This document shows positions 1 to 7,652 of a stretch of DNA of 32,260 nt, one piece after another. The notes below the pieces were generated by a model. That model was not told the origin of the DNA. It did no database searches and saw nothing but the letters and a program-made list of their open reading frames with translations. This stretch comes from Bradyrhizobium cajani (lineage in GTDB: Bacteria > Pseudomonadota > Alphaproteobacteria > Rhizobiales > Xanthobacteraceae), in NCBI RefSeq assembly GCF_009759665.1, contig NZ_WQNE01000059.1:1-32260 (forward strand). The letters run 5' to 3'. Both the position numbers and the translations under genes were made by a program. Each line of letters begins with the position of its first letter. Position 1 is the stretch's first letter.

Positions 1-166
1 GGCCGGGAGGGCCGGCGAACATCTGGTAGATCCAGACGCCAAGGCCGTAAGTGCCGACCGTACCGACCGCGAGGACGGGCATCACGACCGCGGTCAGGAA
101 CAGGAAGGCGAAAATCTCCATGCGCTTACGGCGCACGCGCGAGGTCGTGTCGTCAGGGGCCGACAT
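1..166 (-). CDS. napE: Periplasmic nitrate reductase small membrane subunit NapE (5' part only)
   Basis: Only the N-terminal 55 or so residues lie in the window; the gene runs off the left edge. The protein starts MSAPDDTTSRVRRKRMEIF, followed by a hydrophobic stretch and the segment GTYGLGVWIYQMFAGPPG. A basic N-terminus, one transmembrane helix and a tail of the type W-x-x-Q-x-x-x-GPPG are what is known of NapE, a small inner-membrane protein encoded first in napEDABC operons of rhizobia. Its exact role in nitrate respiration is unclear. The rest of the nap operon should follow to the left. A perfect FixK/FNR box lies about 97 bp upstream of the ATG, fitting low-oxygen control. Identification rests on remembered family features. 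Confidence 0.82.
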   Translation of the reverse strand, partial: MSAPDDTTSRVRRKRMEIFAFLFLTAVVMPVLAVGTVGTYGLGVWIYQMFAGPPG

Positions 167-256
167 ATTCGGTCTCTCTGAAATGGTCTTGGGAATCGGG
201 ACGGCATCCGGGCCGTTGCCTTGCTGGACTTTAGATACGTTCGAGCCGTTAACGCG

Positions 257-270
257 TTGATCTGGATCAA
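257..270. promoter_or_regulatory. FixK/FNR-type anaerobic box
   Basis: TTGATCTGGATCAA is a perfect dyad (TTGAT-N4-ATCAA) and matches the consensus bound by FNR/FixK proteins. It is centred about 97 bp upstream of the napE start. In Bradyrhizobium, FixK2 activates nap and other micro-oxic genes through such boxes. It also lies about 165 bp upstream of the divergent flavin monooxygenase gene, so an effect on that gene is possible but unproven. Confidence 0.85.
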
Positions 271-432
271 CCTGTCGAGTTGGCCGCACCCTGTAGTAGG
301 CGCCGGAATCGGGCTCTCAGAGCTACGTGCGGTCGAGGGATCAATCTCCCGCGCGGTGGAATTGCGCGTCCGTAGACAGCGCCGCCTCTCCCATTAAGAT
401 GAGCTTAACAACAATAAGGCGGGAGAGGCGTC

Positions 433-1638
433 ATGAAGTTCGGCATCTTCTACGAACTGCAACTGCCGCGGCCCTGGGTCGCCGGCGACGAGCTCAGGCT
501 CTACCAGAACGCGCTCTCGCAGATGGAACTCGCCGACAGGCTCGGCTACGACCATGCCTGGGTCGTCGAGCACCACTTCCTCGAGGAATACTCGCACTCG
601 CCCTCACCGGAATCGTTCCTCGCCGCCGCAAGCCAGCGCACGCAGAACATCAGGCTTGGCCACGGCATCCTCCAGCTCACCACCAACCATCCGGCCCGCG
701 TCGCCGAGCGCGTCGCGGTGCTCGACCTGCTCAGTAACGGCCGCTGCGAGTTTGGCATGGGCGAGAGCGCGTCGATCACCGAGCTCACGCCGTTCGGCCG
801 CGACATGGAGACCAAGAAGGAGGTGTTCGAGGAGGCCGTGCGCGCGATCTTCCCGATGTTCAAGGACGGCGGCAGCGAGCATCACGGCAGGTATTTCGAC
901 ATCCCCTTGCGCAACGTCGTGCCGAAGCCGGTGCAGAAGCCGCATCCGCCGCTGTGGATGGCCTGCTCGCAGCTGCCGACCATCGAGCGCGCCGGCCGCC
1001 ACGGCTTCGGCGCGCTCGGCTTCCAGTTCGTCAGCGCGGATGCCGCCCATGCCTGGGTGCACGCCTACTACAATGCGATGACCAAGCGGCTCACCAGGCT
1101 CGCCGACTACGAGATCAATCCGAACATGGCGCTGGTGTCGTTCTTCATGTGCGCGAAGACCGACGAGGAGGCGCGTGCGCGCGCCGACGGCGCCACCTTC
1201 TTCCAGTTCGCGCTGCGGTTCTACGGCGCCTCGCAGAACCGCCAGCGTCCCGCGCCCGGCACCGTCAACATGTGGGACGAGTACAACAAGTGGAAGCGCG
1301 ACAATCCGGAGGCACAGGAGGCGGCGCTGCGCGGCGGCCTGATCGGCTCGCCCGAAACCATCCGCAGGAAGCTGAAGCGTTTCCAGTCCTCGCACATCGA
1401 TCAGGTCATCCTGCTCAACCAGGCCGGCAAGAACAGCCACGAGCACATCTGCGAGTCGCTCGAACTGTTCGGCCGCGAGGTGATGCCGGAGTTTCAGAAC
1501 GATCCGGCGCAGGCGGCGTGGAAGAAGGGCGTGATGAGCGGCGAGATCAAGCTCGAGGAGATCGACACCGAGGCCTTCACCGACCGCTACGGCAAGCTCG
1601 CCATCAATGTTGCGCCGGCAAAGGCGGCGGCAGGGTAG
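433..1638 (+). CDS. LLM-class (luciferase-like) flavin-dependent oxidoreductase
   Basis: This 401-residue protein opens with MKFGIFYELQ, the first beta strand of the bacterial-luciferase-like TIM barrel. It continues with family landmarks: WVVEHHF around residue 43, a segment RLGHGILQLTTNHPARVAE around 74-92, LDLLSNGRCEFGMG around 98-110, and PHPPLWMA near 170-177. Such enzymes use reduced FMN or F420 to oxygenate small organic substrates in the cytoplasm; the substrate here cannot be told. The start has a good ribosome site (GGGAGAGG) just upstream. It stands alone, divergent from napE, with no partner flavin reductase next to it, so reduced flavin would have to come from elsewhere (for example the reductase at 18904). 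The subfamily is not resolved. Confidence 0.88.
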   Translation: MKFGIFYELQLPRPWVAGDELRLYQNALSQMELADRLGYDHAWVVEHHFLEEYSHSPSPESFLAAASQRTQNIRLGHGILQLTTNHPARVAERVAVLDLLSNGRCEFGMGESASITELTPFGRDMETKKEVFEEAVRAIFPMFKDGGSEHHGRYFDIPLRNVVPKPVQKPHPPLWMACSQLPTIERAGRHGFGALGFQFVSADAAHAWVHAYYNAMTKRLTRLADYEINPNMALVSFFMCAKTDEEARARADGATFFQFALRFYGASQNRQRPAPGTVNMWDEYNKWKRDNPEAQEAALRGGLIGSPETIRRKLKRFQSSHIDQVILLNQAGKNSHEHICESLELFGREVMPEFQNDPAQAAWKKGVMSGEIKLEEIDTEAFTDRYGKLAINVAPAKAAAG

Positions 1639-1662
1639 GCTTGAGCATATAAATGTCGCAAA

Positions 1663-1678
1663 AGTCACGGTCGTGACT
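1663..1678. promoter_or_regulatory. Operator-like palindrome before the phytochelatin-synthase-like gene
   Basis: AGTCACGGTCGTGACT has two perfect 7-bp arms (AGTCACG and CGTGACT) around a 2-bp centre. It ends 19 bp before the downstream start codon, where a repressor could block transcription or a leader hairpin could form. There is no T-run after it, so it is not a typical terminator for the upstream gene. The binding protein is unknown. Confidence 0.4.
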
Positions 1679-1697
1679 GCCGCCAAGGTTCAGACCC

Positions 1698-2360
1698 ATG
1701 AAGCGACGGCACTATGCCAGTATCATCGGCTTGGTGGTCACTGCGGGTCTGCTCGGTGCTGGGGCTCTGGTCGTCGGCCAGTCGCGCGTGCCATCAGAAG
1801 CCGTAGCCTCCTCGGTAACTCGTACACCGGAGCTTATAGAACGCGCGTGGCGCCTGCCGGTAGCAGCCAAATTCCACAGATACGTCAGCTGGCAGTCCAA
1901 TGGTTCTCGTTGCGGACCCGCTGCTGTTGCGAATGCCTACAGGTCACTTGGTGAGGCGGCAAGCACTGAAGGCAAGGTATTGGCTGGCACAGGGCGGTGC
2001 TGGACTGGCGTATGCATTCTGGGCCTTACGCTTGATGAGCTCGCCGAGGTCGCCCGGGCCAACACCAGCCGGAGAGTCACGGTCTTGCGCGATCTCAGCG
2101 AAGACCAGCTTCTGGAGCACCTGCGTCGCTCCAACGATCCCGGCAGACGCTACATCGTGAACTTCGATCGCGCGCCAATCTTTGGTGCTGGTGTTGGACA
2201 TCATTCGCCGATCGGCGGCTATCTCGAAGCCGAGGATTTGGTGTTCGTGCTCGACGTCAATTCCGATTACCAGCCATGGCTGGTCGAGCGGAAGCGGCTG
2301 TTTGCCGCTGTAAATACATTCGACGGCGATAAGAAGCGGGGGCTGTTGCTGATCGAATAG
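1698..2360 (+). CDS. Phytochelatin-synthase-like cysteine peptidase, membrane-anchored or secreted
   Basis: The 220-residue protein has a hydrophobic N-terminus (about residues 8-27) acting as signal peptide or anchor, then a papain-like domain. The nucleophile region is QSNGSRCGPAAVANAYRSLG with Cys72. The second and third catalytic positions appear in GVGHHSPIGGYLEAEDLVFV (His168) and in VLDVN (Asp186). The GHxSPIGGY signature and spacing match the catalytic domain of phytochelatin synthases, which cleave glycine from glutathione and, in plants, transfer the gamma-Glu-Cys unit. Bacterial short forms mostly hydrolyse glutathione or its conjugates; that is family knowledge, not shown here. 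Location outside the cytoplasm is inferred from the N-terminus. It lies 59 bp after the flavin monooxygenase, with a palindrome between them. Confidence 0.82.
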   Translation: MKRRHYASIIGLVVTAGLLGAGALVVGQSRVPSEAVASSVTRTPELIERAWRLPVAAKFHRYVSWQSNGSRCGPAAVANAYRSLGEAASTEGKVLAGTGRCWTGVCILGLTLDELAEVARANTSRRVTVLRDLSEDQLLEHLRRSNDPGRRYIVNFDRAPIFGAGVGHHSPIGGYLEAEDLVFVLDVNSDYQPWLVERKRLFAAVNTFDGDKKRGLLLIE

Positions 2361-2547
2361 CAGGTGTGCAGTGCGCCGGGCCCTTTGCGAGGTGGCTGCC
2401 GAAACCGGGCACGTCGGATTGCCCGGGCAGGCCGGCCGTTTCGGACTAGGTGGTGGCGAGCTCTTCAAAAAGATGCGGTTGCACTGTCCGTTGACCCCCA
2501 AATTCATGGTAATACTATCGTAATTCGCGTCTGTCCGGGAGGACACA

Positions 2548-2751
2548 ATGGGATGGTTTGACCGACTGTTTGGAAGAACGTCGGCGCCTGCTACCCGATT
2601 TCTCGCGAAATTTAGGCGGAAATCACGGGCACCGACTGATCCCGATCTTCTGAAGATTGCCAAAGACCGGAGAGGGCATATCTCGCGGAGAGCCGTGAGA
2701 GATGAATATAATCGGCTGCTCTTGGAAAAGTACGCGCACGACAAGTCTTGA
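2548..2751 (+). CDS. Small hypothetical protein (67 aa)
   Basis: I do not recognise this protein. It begins MGWFDRLFGRTSAP, is basic (many Arg and Lys), and ends with a helical, charged segment EYNRLLLEKYAHDKS. No signal peptide or membrane helix is visible. The case for a real gene is a strong ribosome site (GGGAGGA, about 6 bases before the ATG). The amphipathic WFDRLFGR start could associate with membranes, but that is speculation. It could also be a chance reading frame, since its base composition is lower in G+C than its neighbours. Confidence 0.55.
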   Translation: MGWFDRLFGRTSAPATRFLAKFRRKSRAPTDPDLLKIAKDRRGHISRRAVRDEYNRLLLEKYAHDKS

Positions 2752-3081
2752 TGTCTCATCCGATCCAGTCGTGCCACGACGTGCCAATCCTGGCGCTCGT
2801 TTCTGGCGACGTCGCCACGTGACCCCCTTTACCTTTACCGACGTGGCGCGCGCCACTCGCGCTGGGGTCCGTTAAGTCATGTTGCTGACGCATTCTCTGT
2901 CTTAAGCGGTGAGAACGTAAAACACTGCGTGGGAACCACCCTGGTTCGCACAACGGTTCCGTAGCCGAGGGGTTGGCTCGAATCCGCAAAAGTTGGCGCA
3001 AGTTTCATGAACGCTTCCGCGTTCGCTTGGCCTGTTTGCGGCGTCGGGAACCGGACGATCGAAAAAATCACAGGAGTTATG
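2752..3081. other. Intergenic stretch without a recognisable gene
   Basis: About 330 bp between the 67-residue gene and the RlpA-like gene. It contains a short inverted repeat GAACCA-CCC-TGGTTC (2933-2947), which could be an operator for the downstream gene, and a segment GGCTCGAATCC that recalls a tRNA T-arm but cannot be folded into a tRNA. I see nothing else. Confidence 0.5.
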
Positions 3082-3573
3082 ATGCTATTCCGCTCGAGCG
3101 CCGCAATCTGCGGCGCCCTGATCGCGCTTGCCATTTCTGTTGCCGTTGCTCGGGCTGAAACGCGGGGAGTTCACGCGAGTGCCGTCGTCGATGCCGCCTC
3201 CGGGGATGCGGTCGTTGGCCGCGCATCCATGTACAATCCGTTCAAGCCCGGCAAGGAGGAGGGCGGTCCGAGCACAGCCTCCGGCGAGCGTTATGATCCC
3301 TCCGTCTGGGCGGCCGCCATCAAGACGAGTTTGCGTCAGAAATTTGGTGGGGTTCTGTTTGGTGTGAGGCCGAAATTTGCCCTGGTCGAAGCCGTCGGCA
3401 AGAAGGTCATCGTCAAGATCAACGACGTCGGACCACTGAGGCCTGGCCGCATCATTGACTTCAACGAGCGGACGATGCGCCATTTCGATCCGAGCCTGGA
3501 GCGCGGAGTCATCGACGACGTAAAAGTTAGCCCGCTTGCAGGGGACTATTGGACCCCGGGACCGGTGAGCTGA
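3082..3573 (+). CDS. RlpA-like double-psi beta-barrel exported protein
   Basis: This 163-residue protein has a Sec-type signal peptide (MLFRSSAAICGALIALAIS, then a small-residue cleavage area near AVARA). The mature part carries the RlpA signatures: GRASMYNP, then TASGERYDP, then a beta-rich stretch ending KKVIVKINDVGPLRPGRI and IDF. RlpA-family proteins are periplasmic or outer-membrane proteins; some are lytic transglycosylases acting on denuded glycan strands. The INDVGP segment replaces the more usual INDRGP, so the activity may differ. No SPOR domain is present, unlike full-length RlpA. I chose the second of two adjacent ATGs because it sits 5 bases after AGGAG; the first (3079) would be too close. 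A short hairpin CACGCG/CGCGTG follows the stop. Confidence 0.78.
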   Translation: MLFRSSAAICGALIALAISVAVARAETRGVHASAVVDAASGDAVVGRASMYNPFKPGKEEGGPSTASGERYDPSVWAAAIKTSLRQKFGGVLFGVRPKFALVEAVGKKVIVKINDVGPLRPGRIIDFNERTMRHFDPSLERGVIDDVKVSPLAGDYWTPGPVS

Positions 3574-3711
3574 ACCTCCCACGCGAAAGAGGTCGCGTGC
3601 GTCTCGGACAGCGGGGCCGCCTCAGCCGCTGCGTATGCAGGCCTCGCCGGCTTCCGGTAAAATCCCCTTGCTGCTATCCTCTCGCAAAAGAACGTCTTGC
3701 GGAGGAATATG

Positions 3712-4500
3712 ATGCGGCCCCATGGGATGGCCCTTGATCCAGCGGTCGGCGACGTCACGTCCACAGTGCTCGCCATCGGCCGTCCCGATTTTCCAAAGGT
3801 GCTGATCGACACGCTGCGCAGCCAGGCCGGTGTCGGCCATTGCATGGTGTTCGCGCTGAGCCGCGCCGGTGCCGCAAGCTGCGTGCTCGATGCCGGCAAC
3901 ATCCCGATTGGCGGCGATCTCGGCGCGGCCTATGCCGGCCAGTTCCACCAATCCGATCCCAACCGCGATGCGCTGTTCGAAGGCGAGGGCGGCGCGCCGA
4001 TGATGCTGCCGGCGTTCGCGCCGCGCATGTACGGCGCGCGTTACCGCAAGATCTTCTTCCAGGATTCCGGCATCGTCGACAAATGCGCGACCGCGATCTG
4101 GACCGGCGACACCTGCTTCTACGTCAACTTCTATCGCATCGCTGCGCAGGGCCGTTTCGACGCCGCGCAGCGTGAGCGGCTTGAGGCGATCGCGCCTGCG
4201 ATCAGCGCCAGCGTCGCACGTCATTTCCAGCAGGCCGCGACCGCGACGCCCGACCAGAACCTCGCCGCGCTGTTCGCAACGCGCGCGCCACTCTCCGCGC
4301 TGACCCCACGCGAGCAGGAAGTCTGCCGCCGCATCCTCGCAGGGTACAGCTCCGAGGCGATCTCGCGCGCGCTCGGTATCAGCCTGCATTCGACCCTGAC
4401 CTACCGCAAGCGCGCCTATGAGCGGCTCGGCATCTCCTCGCAGAACGAATTGTTCTCGATCGTGCTGGGCCTGCTCGCGGGGGTGCGGAGCCTGAACTGA
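3712..4500 (+). CDS. LuxR-type transcriptional regulator (orphan)
   Basis: The C-terminal 60 or so residues are a GerE/LuxR helix-turn-helix: LTPREQEVCRRILAGYSSEA, then ISRALGISLHST and YRKRAYERLGI. The N-terminal 190 residues have no autoinducer-binding signature that I recognise. No luxI-like synthase lies nearby, and it has no visible receiver domain, so the signal is unknown. The protein probably binds DNA as a dimer. The start is ambiguous: ATG at 3709 or 3712, or TTG at 3697. GGAGG at 3701-3705 best fits the ATG at 3712 with 6 bases spacing. It is followed by repeat-like DNA and a methyltransferase-like gene that need not be in the same operon. Confidence 0.82.
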   Translation: MRPHGMALDPAVGDVTSTVLAIGRPDFPKVLIDTLRSQAGVGHCMVFALSRAGAASCVLDAGNIPIGGDLGAAYAGQFHQSDPNRDALFEGEGGAPMMLPAFAPRMYGARYRKIFFQDSGIVDKCATAIWTGDTCFYVNFYRIAAQGRFDAAQRERLEAIAPAISASVARHFQQAATATPDQNLAALFATRAPLSALTPREQEVCRRILAGYSSEAISRALGISLHSTLTYRKRAYERLGISSQNELFSIVLGLLAGVRSLN

Positions 4501-4504
4501 GGGG

Positions 4505-4640
4505 ACGCTAAGTCCACGATATCTGCTTCCGAGAGCAAAGCGGACACGCAGTCCGTCCCCTGGTATCGTCGCCTTTTTGACCCATACCGGAAGTCAGCCT
4601 GAAGATCAGAAGCGAGGTGAAGAGAACTCGACGGCCGGGA
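4505..4640. repeat. Possible degenerate copy of a Bradyrhizobium dispersed repeat
   Basis: The minus strand of this segment reads peptides such as FRYGSKRRRYQ in one frame and VSALLSEADIVD nearby. These resemble the stereotyped MSALPPKADI-type peptides that are often called as hypothetical proteins in Bradyrhizobium and Rhodopseudomonas genomes and come from a dispersed repeat. This is recognition from memory; only one copy is seen in the window. Confidence 0.35.
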
Positions 4641-4693
4641 CAACCAATTGTGTGATTTGCTAAGCTATTCTTGTCGGGTCGTGGGAGCACGCA

Positions 4694-5197
4694 ATGTCAA
4701 AAGCAATTGCCGTCTTGGGCTCCGCTCTGTTCTTCGTCATTGCGCCGTTGGTGCTGGCAGGCTTCGTCCCCTGGTGGGTCACGCAGTGGGAATTTCGGCC
4801 GGCTTTTTTCGGCGTCGATCTAACCCGCATCCTCGGCGGCATATTGATCATCGTCGGAGTGCCCGGACTTGTGGACTCATTTGCCCGTTTTGCGCTGGAG
4901 GGGCTGGGGACGCCCGCCCCGATCGCGCCGACACAAAAGCTCGTAGTGACTGGCCTTTATCGCTACGTGCGAAATCCGATCTACATCGCGGTCGTCGCAG
5001 TCATTCTTGGTCAGGCCCTTTTGTTTGGTGACTGGCATCTCCTCTGGTACGGCGCGCTACTCTGGCTTTTTTTTCATGTCTTTGTGGTGATGTACGAAGA
5101 ACCGACGCTCAAGCAAACATTCGGCACGGAGTACGAGAGCTTTCTGACCAATGTGCCGCGCTGGATTCCGCGGTTGACGCCATGGCGAGCCGCATAA
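4694..5197 (+). CDS. Isoprenylcysteine carboxyl methyltransferase-like integral membrane protein
   Basis: The 167-residue protein has about four hydrophobic segments. It carries the signature of the ICMT/phospholipid-methyltransferase superfamily: VVTGLYRYVRNPIYIA (about residues 88-103) followed, after two helices, by YEEPTLKQTFGTEYESF (about 134-150). In this family the GxYxxxRNPxY motif and the C-terminal E-E..FG..Y segment bind S-adenosylmethionine. Substrates range from prenylated cysteines to lipids or unknown small molecules; bacterial members are mostly uncharacterised. The start ATG follows GGGAGCACGCA. It appears to be a single-gene unit. Confidence 0.83.
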   Translation: MSKAIAVLGSALFFVIAPLVLAGFVPWWVTQWEFRPAFFGVDLTRILGGILIIVGVPGLVDSFARFALEGLGTPAPIAPTQKLVVTGLYRYVRNPIYIAVVAVILGQALLFGDWHLLWYGALLWLFFHVFVVMYEEPTLKQTFGTEYESFLTNVPRWIPRLTPWRAA

Positions 5198-5399
5198 AGC
5201 AATCGCTGCATGGCTCGATGCCGGCTGCCGGACCCGCTCTTTTTGCCGCCATGGGTTTCGCGGCACCTCGACCTCCTTGGACAAATATCCATTATTCCTT
5301 ACTGCTCCCGTTCGGCGCCCGTCTCCTTGCGCATTTCGTCAATGAGCTTGCGCGCCCAACTTCGACTAGGAATTGGGAAGATCGCCAACTTGCGGCGGC

Positions 5400-5594
5400 C
5401 TAATTCTTACTTCGGCTCTGTAGGCCCGGGGAGGCCAGCCATTCTCTCGGGTGAGAAACGGTCTTGGCTCGTCGATGGCGGATAAACCGCTCCCTGCCGG
5501 GCGCAATGCCTTGGGCCTCTTCCCGCAGACGCTGCGCCTCCTCGACGAGCAGTTCTTCCAAAGTGGTATTCTTGAAACGAAGTCTTCTCACCAT
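5400..5594 (-). CDS. Small conserved-type hypothetical protein (64 aa)
   Basis: The protein begins MVRRLRFKNTTLEELLVEEA, continues as a highly charged helix, and ends HPREWLASPGLQSRSKN. I recall a family of short Bradyrhizobium proteins with the same plan: a basic RFK start, LEERLAEEAxRLREEA, and a terminal EWLxSPGLQ. Relative to that plan the middle part looks a few residues short. A ribosome site (GAGGGAG) sits about 9 bases before the ATG. Function is unknown; a helical protein that binds nucleic acid or another protein would be a guess. It lies in an otherwise gene-poor stretch. Confidence 0.6.
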   Translation of the reverse strand: MVRRLRFKNTTLEELLVEEAQRLREEAQGIAPGRERFIRHRRAKTVSHPREWLASPGLQSRSKN

Positions 5595-5983
5595 GGCGTT
5601 GCTCCCTCGAATGCAGGCGGAAGCGCGATCGCTCTCTGGGCAATGCCTTCACACGGGCGAAGGTTGCTAAGTTCGTGGCACCTTGGTCGGGCTCGGCTCG
5701 CGGGCTATCAAACCACCTTGAACAAAGATTTCGGTTTCGCCGGATCGGGGTAGGTTCGACGCGTGTTATCGACTGCGGCAGGATAGCGTGCACCGCAAGG
5801 AGGCTGTGCACCTCAAGGCCCTTGGTGCCAGCCATGGCGGAGTGCCAGCCATGGCGGACCACCCTCCAACCCGCGACCATGGTCCATCGCCGCCACACAT
5901 CGACCGCCTCACACAGACTGGCGGGTCGATCCGTGCTTCAACGAGTCAGCTCGCACTCACAATCGAGAACTCTAGGACGCTGC
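5595..5983. other. Gene-poor spacer between two minus-strand genes
   Basis: About 390 bp with no reading frame I can support. Its clearest feature is a perfect 17-bp tandem duplication at 5825-5858, described separately. The rest shows no terminator, promoter consensus or protein remnant that I recognise. Confidence 0.45.
5825..5858. repeat. 17-bp perfect tandem duplication
   Basis: The unit GTGCCAGCCATGGCGGA occurs twice without spacer (5825-5841 and 5842-5858). Each unit contains the palindromic NcoI-type core CCATGG. It lies in non-coding DNA, so it is probably a slippage duplication with no known function. Confidence 0.85.
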
Positions 5984-6364
5984 CTAGCCTAGGCCACCTC
6001 GCCCCTCCCAGTACATAGGCGTCCCATAGTACCGGTGGGTTCGCGTTTCCCAGTCTCGATCCTGCCACGAGTCATCACTGAACTCCGGCGCGTCCCTCAG
6101 CTGTTGTTCGGTGATATTGGTTCGAAAACCGCTAAGCGACGTATCGTATGTTAGAGCAGCCCAAGGAATGGGGTAGTGGCTGTGGCCCAATCCAACAAAT
6201 CCGCCAAAGCTCATGACGGCGTAAGCCACGCGACCTGACACCTTGTCGATAATGAGGTGATCAATCTCACCGATATTTTTTCCATCGGCTCCATAAACCT
6301 CGGTTCCTTGAATGTCTTCGCTTGAGATGCATTGATGATCCGGATGGGCTGTTGCGCGGGCCAT
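5984..6364 (-). CDS. PRC-barrel domain protein
   Basis: The 126-residue protein contains a PRC barrel in its first 80 residues: SSEDIQGTEVYGADGKNIGE, then IDHLIIDKVSGRVAYAVMSF and GGFVGLGHSHYPIPW. PRC barrels occur in the photosynthetic reaction-centre H subunit and in the ribosome-maturation factor RimM. Rhizobial free-standing forms like this one are common, often stress-associated, and of unknown function. The C-terminal 45 residues are polar and aromatic (YYGTPMYWEGRGG). No signal peptide is present. The start follows a good ribosome site (GGGAGAGGAG). It is a lone gene in a gene-poor stretch. Confidence 0.85.
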   Translation of the reverse strand: MARATAHPDHQCISSEDIQGTEVYGADGKNIGEIDHLIIDKVSGRVAYAVMSFGGFVGLGHSHYPIPWAALTYDTSLSGFRTNITEQQLRDAPEFSDDSWQDRDWETRTHRYYGTPMYWEGRGGLG

Positions 6365-6726
6365 GGCTCCTCTCCCTCACAGGTGGTTTTGTCGGCTTAA
6401 CTCGGCCGCTACAGGGGCGTTCCTGGCATCGGAGAACATGTCGCAGCGCCAATCAATCATCTATCGTCGCCGACATCGACCCTAACAACCTCCAGTTCCG
6501 AAGCCGCTATGGCGAAAAATCTGCATCAAGGTCGCGATGTCCGGGACCAGGCGTAACTTTCGGCTCTGACGATCAAAAAGCAGGATGTCCGCTAGGCTGC
6601 CGCGAGAGGTTTGTTTACCTCGCGAAAAGTCGCCTGTCGGCCCAACGCGGACCTCCACGAAACCCACCGCTATCAGCAGGCACGTGAACCTCATACGCGC
6701 CCTGACTGCGTCGCGGCCCCGCGCTC
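6365..6726. other. Intergenic spacer, no gene seen
   Basis: About 360 bp. It holds a hairpin near 6601-6624 (CGCGAG ... CTCGCG arms), possibly downstream of the exported-protein gene but without a T-run in that direction. A 70-codon minus-strand frame here (6482-6694) lacks a good ribosome site and family resemblance, so I do not call it. Confidence 0.4.
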
Positions 6727-7155
6727 CTAGCAGTCGTCTCCCGCGGTCGCCTTTTGCTGGGACGGTGCGGGCTCGGCCGTCCCGGCCGTGGCCTTCTTTG
6801 ATCGTTCAGTAGGCGCGGGACGGGTTTGCTCGACCGTGCCTGCCGTCCGATCCGGTTGCTGCGCGGAGGGAGCGGGCTTGGTCGCCGTTGATTGCTCGGC
6901 AGCGGTAGGCTGGTTCTGCATCTGGCGCTGCGCGTCTTCCGACGACGTCGCGGTATGCTCTGAGGCTTTGCTCATCGCAGATGTCGGCGGATGCTGCGTG
7001 GAATCAGCTGCTGTGGAACCAGTGGTTTGTCCGGTATAGCCTGGGACATTCCCCGATCCTGCATCGCGGCTCGCCGTGTTGCAGGGACCGGCATACACGG
7101 AACTGGCGCTGAAGGCGAGCGCAGCGCCCAAGATCATAAGTCTGTTGGCGATCAT
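6727..7155 (-). CDS. Exported low-complexity hypothetical protein
   Basis: The 142-residue protein has a clear Sec signal peptide (MIANRLMILGAALAFSASSV then YAG). The mature part is rich in Ala, Thr, Ser, Gln and Pro and probably disordered. It begins with PCNTASRDAGSG and ends with a cysteine (GDDC), giving a possible disulfide between the two ends. The segment EDAQRQMQNQPTAAEQ recalls a family of short exported Bradyrhizobium proteins with the same layout; function unknown. The ribosome site GAGGAG precedes the ATG by about 6 bases. Location in the periplasm is inferred from the signal peptide. Confidence 0.75.
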   Translation of the reverse strand: MIANRLMILGAALAFSASSVYAGPCNTASRDAGSGNVPGYTGQTTGSTAADSTQHPPTSAMSKASEHTATSSEDAQRQMQNQPTAAEQSTATKPAPSAQQPDRTAGTVEQTRPAPTERSKKATAGTAEPAPSQQKATAGDDC

Positions 7156-7593
7156 AGCCTTTCTCCTCAGTTAGGACTCTGGAGAATTGAACAAAAGTGT
7201 TGGGCTTTCCGTTCCGAGCGTGTGAATGCAGCGCCCACATGGACGAATGCCTGATTTCGCCGGGCTTGTTGCCGAGTTCGCCGGTCGAGTAGGAGAGCAT
7301 CGCCTCGACGGTCGGCTTGCGGAGCGCACGCCCGATCCGTTCCGCAAGCGCTATTGCAGGAACGGCAAACCGGATCTCAAAGGCCGGTGGTCGCGTAGTC
7401 CTTATGGCGGACACCCAAACTGCTCAGCAGCTGAATGTACCTCACCAATCGCTTCGGTGGGTTGGGGAATGAATGACGTACCTAAAGAAGGTTTCCGCTG
7501 TTGGCCCGTTGGCCGAACAACGAGGCGCCTATCGTCACGTCGGCTGTCAACCGGACGCGGGGCTGGTTTCGCCTCGCCTACCGCTTGTGACCC
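7156..7593. other. Spacer left of the insertion sequence
   Basis: About 440 bp between a signal-peptide gene and the left end of the IS element. A minus-strand frame reading ERIGRALRKPTVEAMLSYST is open across 7156-7414 but overlaps the next gene's start in another frame and has no recognisable family. It may be a remnant. Nothing else is clear. Confidence 0.4.
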
Positions 7594-7609
7594 TGGCTGT
7601 GTGAAAACG
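7594..7609 (+). repeat. Left terminal inverted repeat of the IS element
   Basis: TGGCTGTGTGAAAACG, matching the right end (9137-9152, opposite strand) at 14 of 16 positions. It lies 44 bp before the transposase start. Confidence 0.75.
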
Positions 7610-7652
7610 CTGGCTGTTGTTATGATTCTCTCGTGATTCTGCGGGGGAATTG

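Noticed and set aside
2930..3000. tRNA-like stretch (GGCTCGAATCC) before the RlpA-like gene
   Set aside because: No acceptor, D or anticodon arm can be folded around it, and the T-stem does not pair.
5285..5395. Minus-strand peptide KLAIFPIPSRSWARKLIDEM before a stop
   Set aside because: Looks like the end of a protein but a stop codon lies just upstream in the same frame and there is no start. It may be a relic; too short to call.
6482..6694. 70-codon minus-strand frame beginning with a hydrophobic run
   Set aside because: No convincing ribosome site and no homology that I recall; the hydrophobic start is short and followed by random-looking sequence.
7004..7414. 136-codon minus-strand frame with a plausible-looking start region
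   Set aside because: The second half overlaps the exported-protein gene in another frame and no family is recognised. It could be a remnant but cannot be supported.
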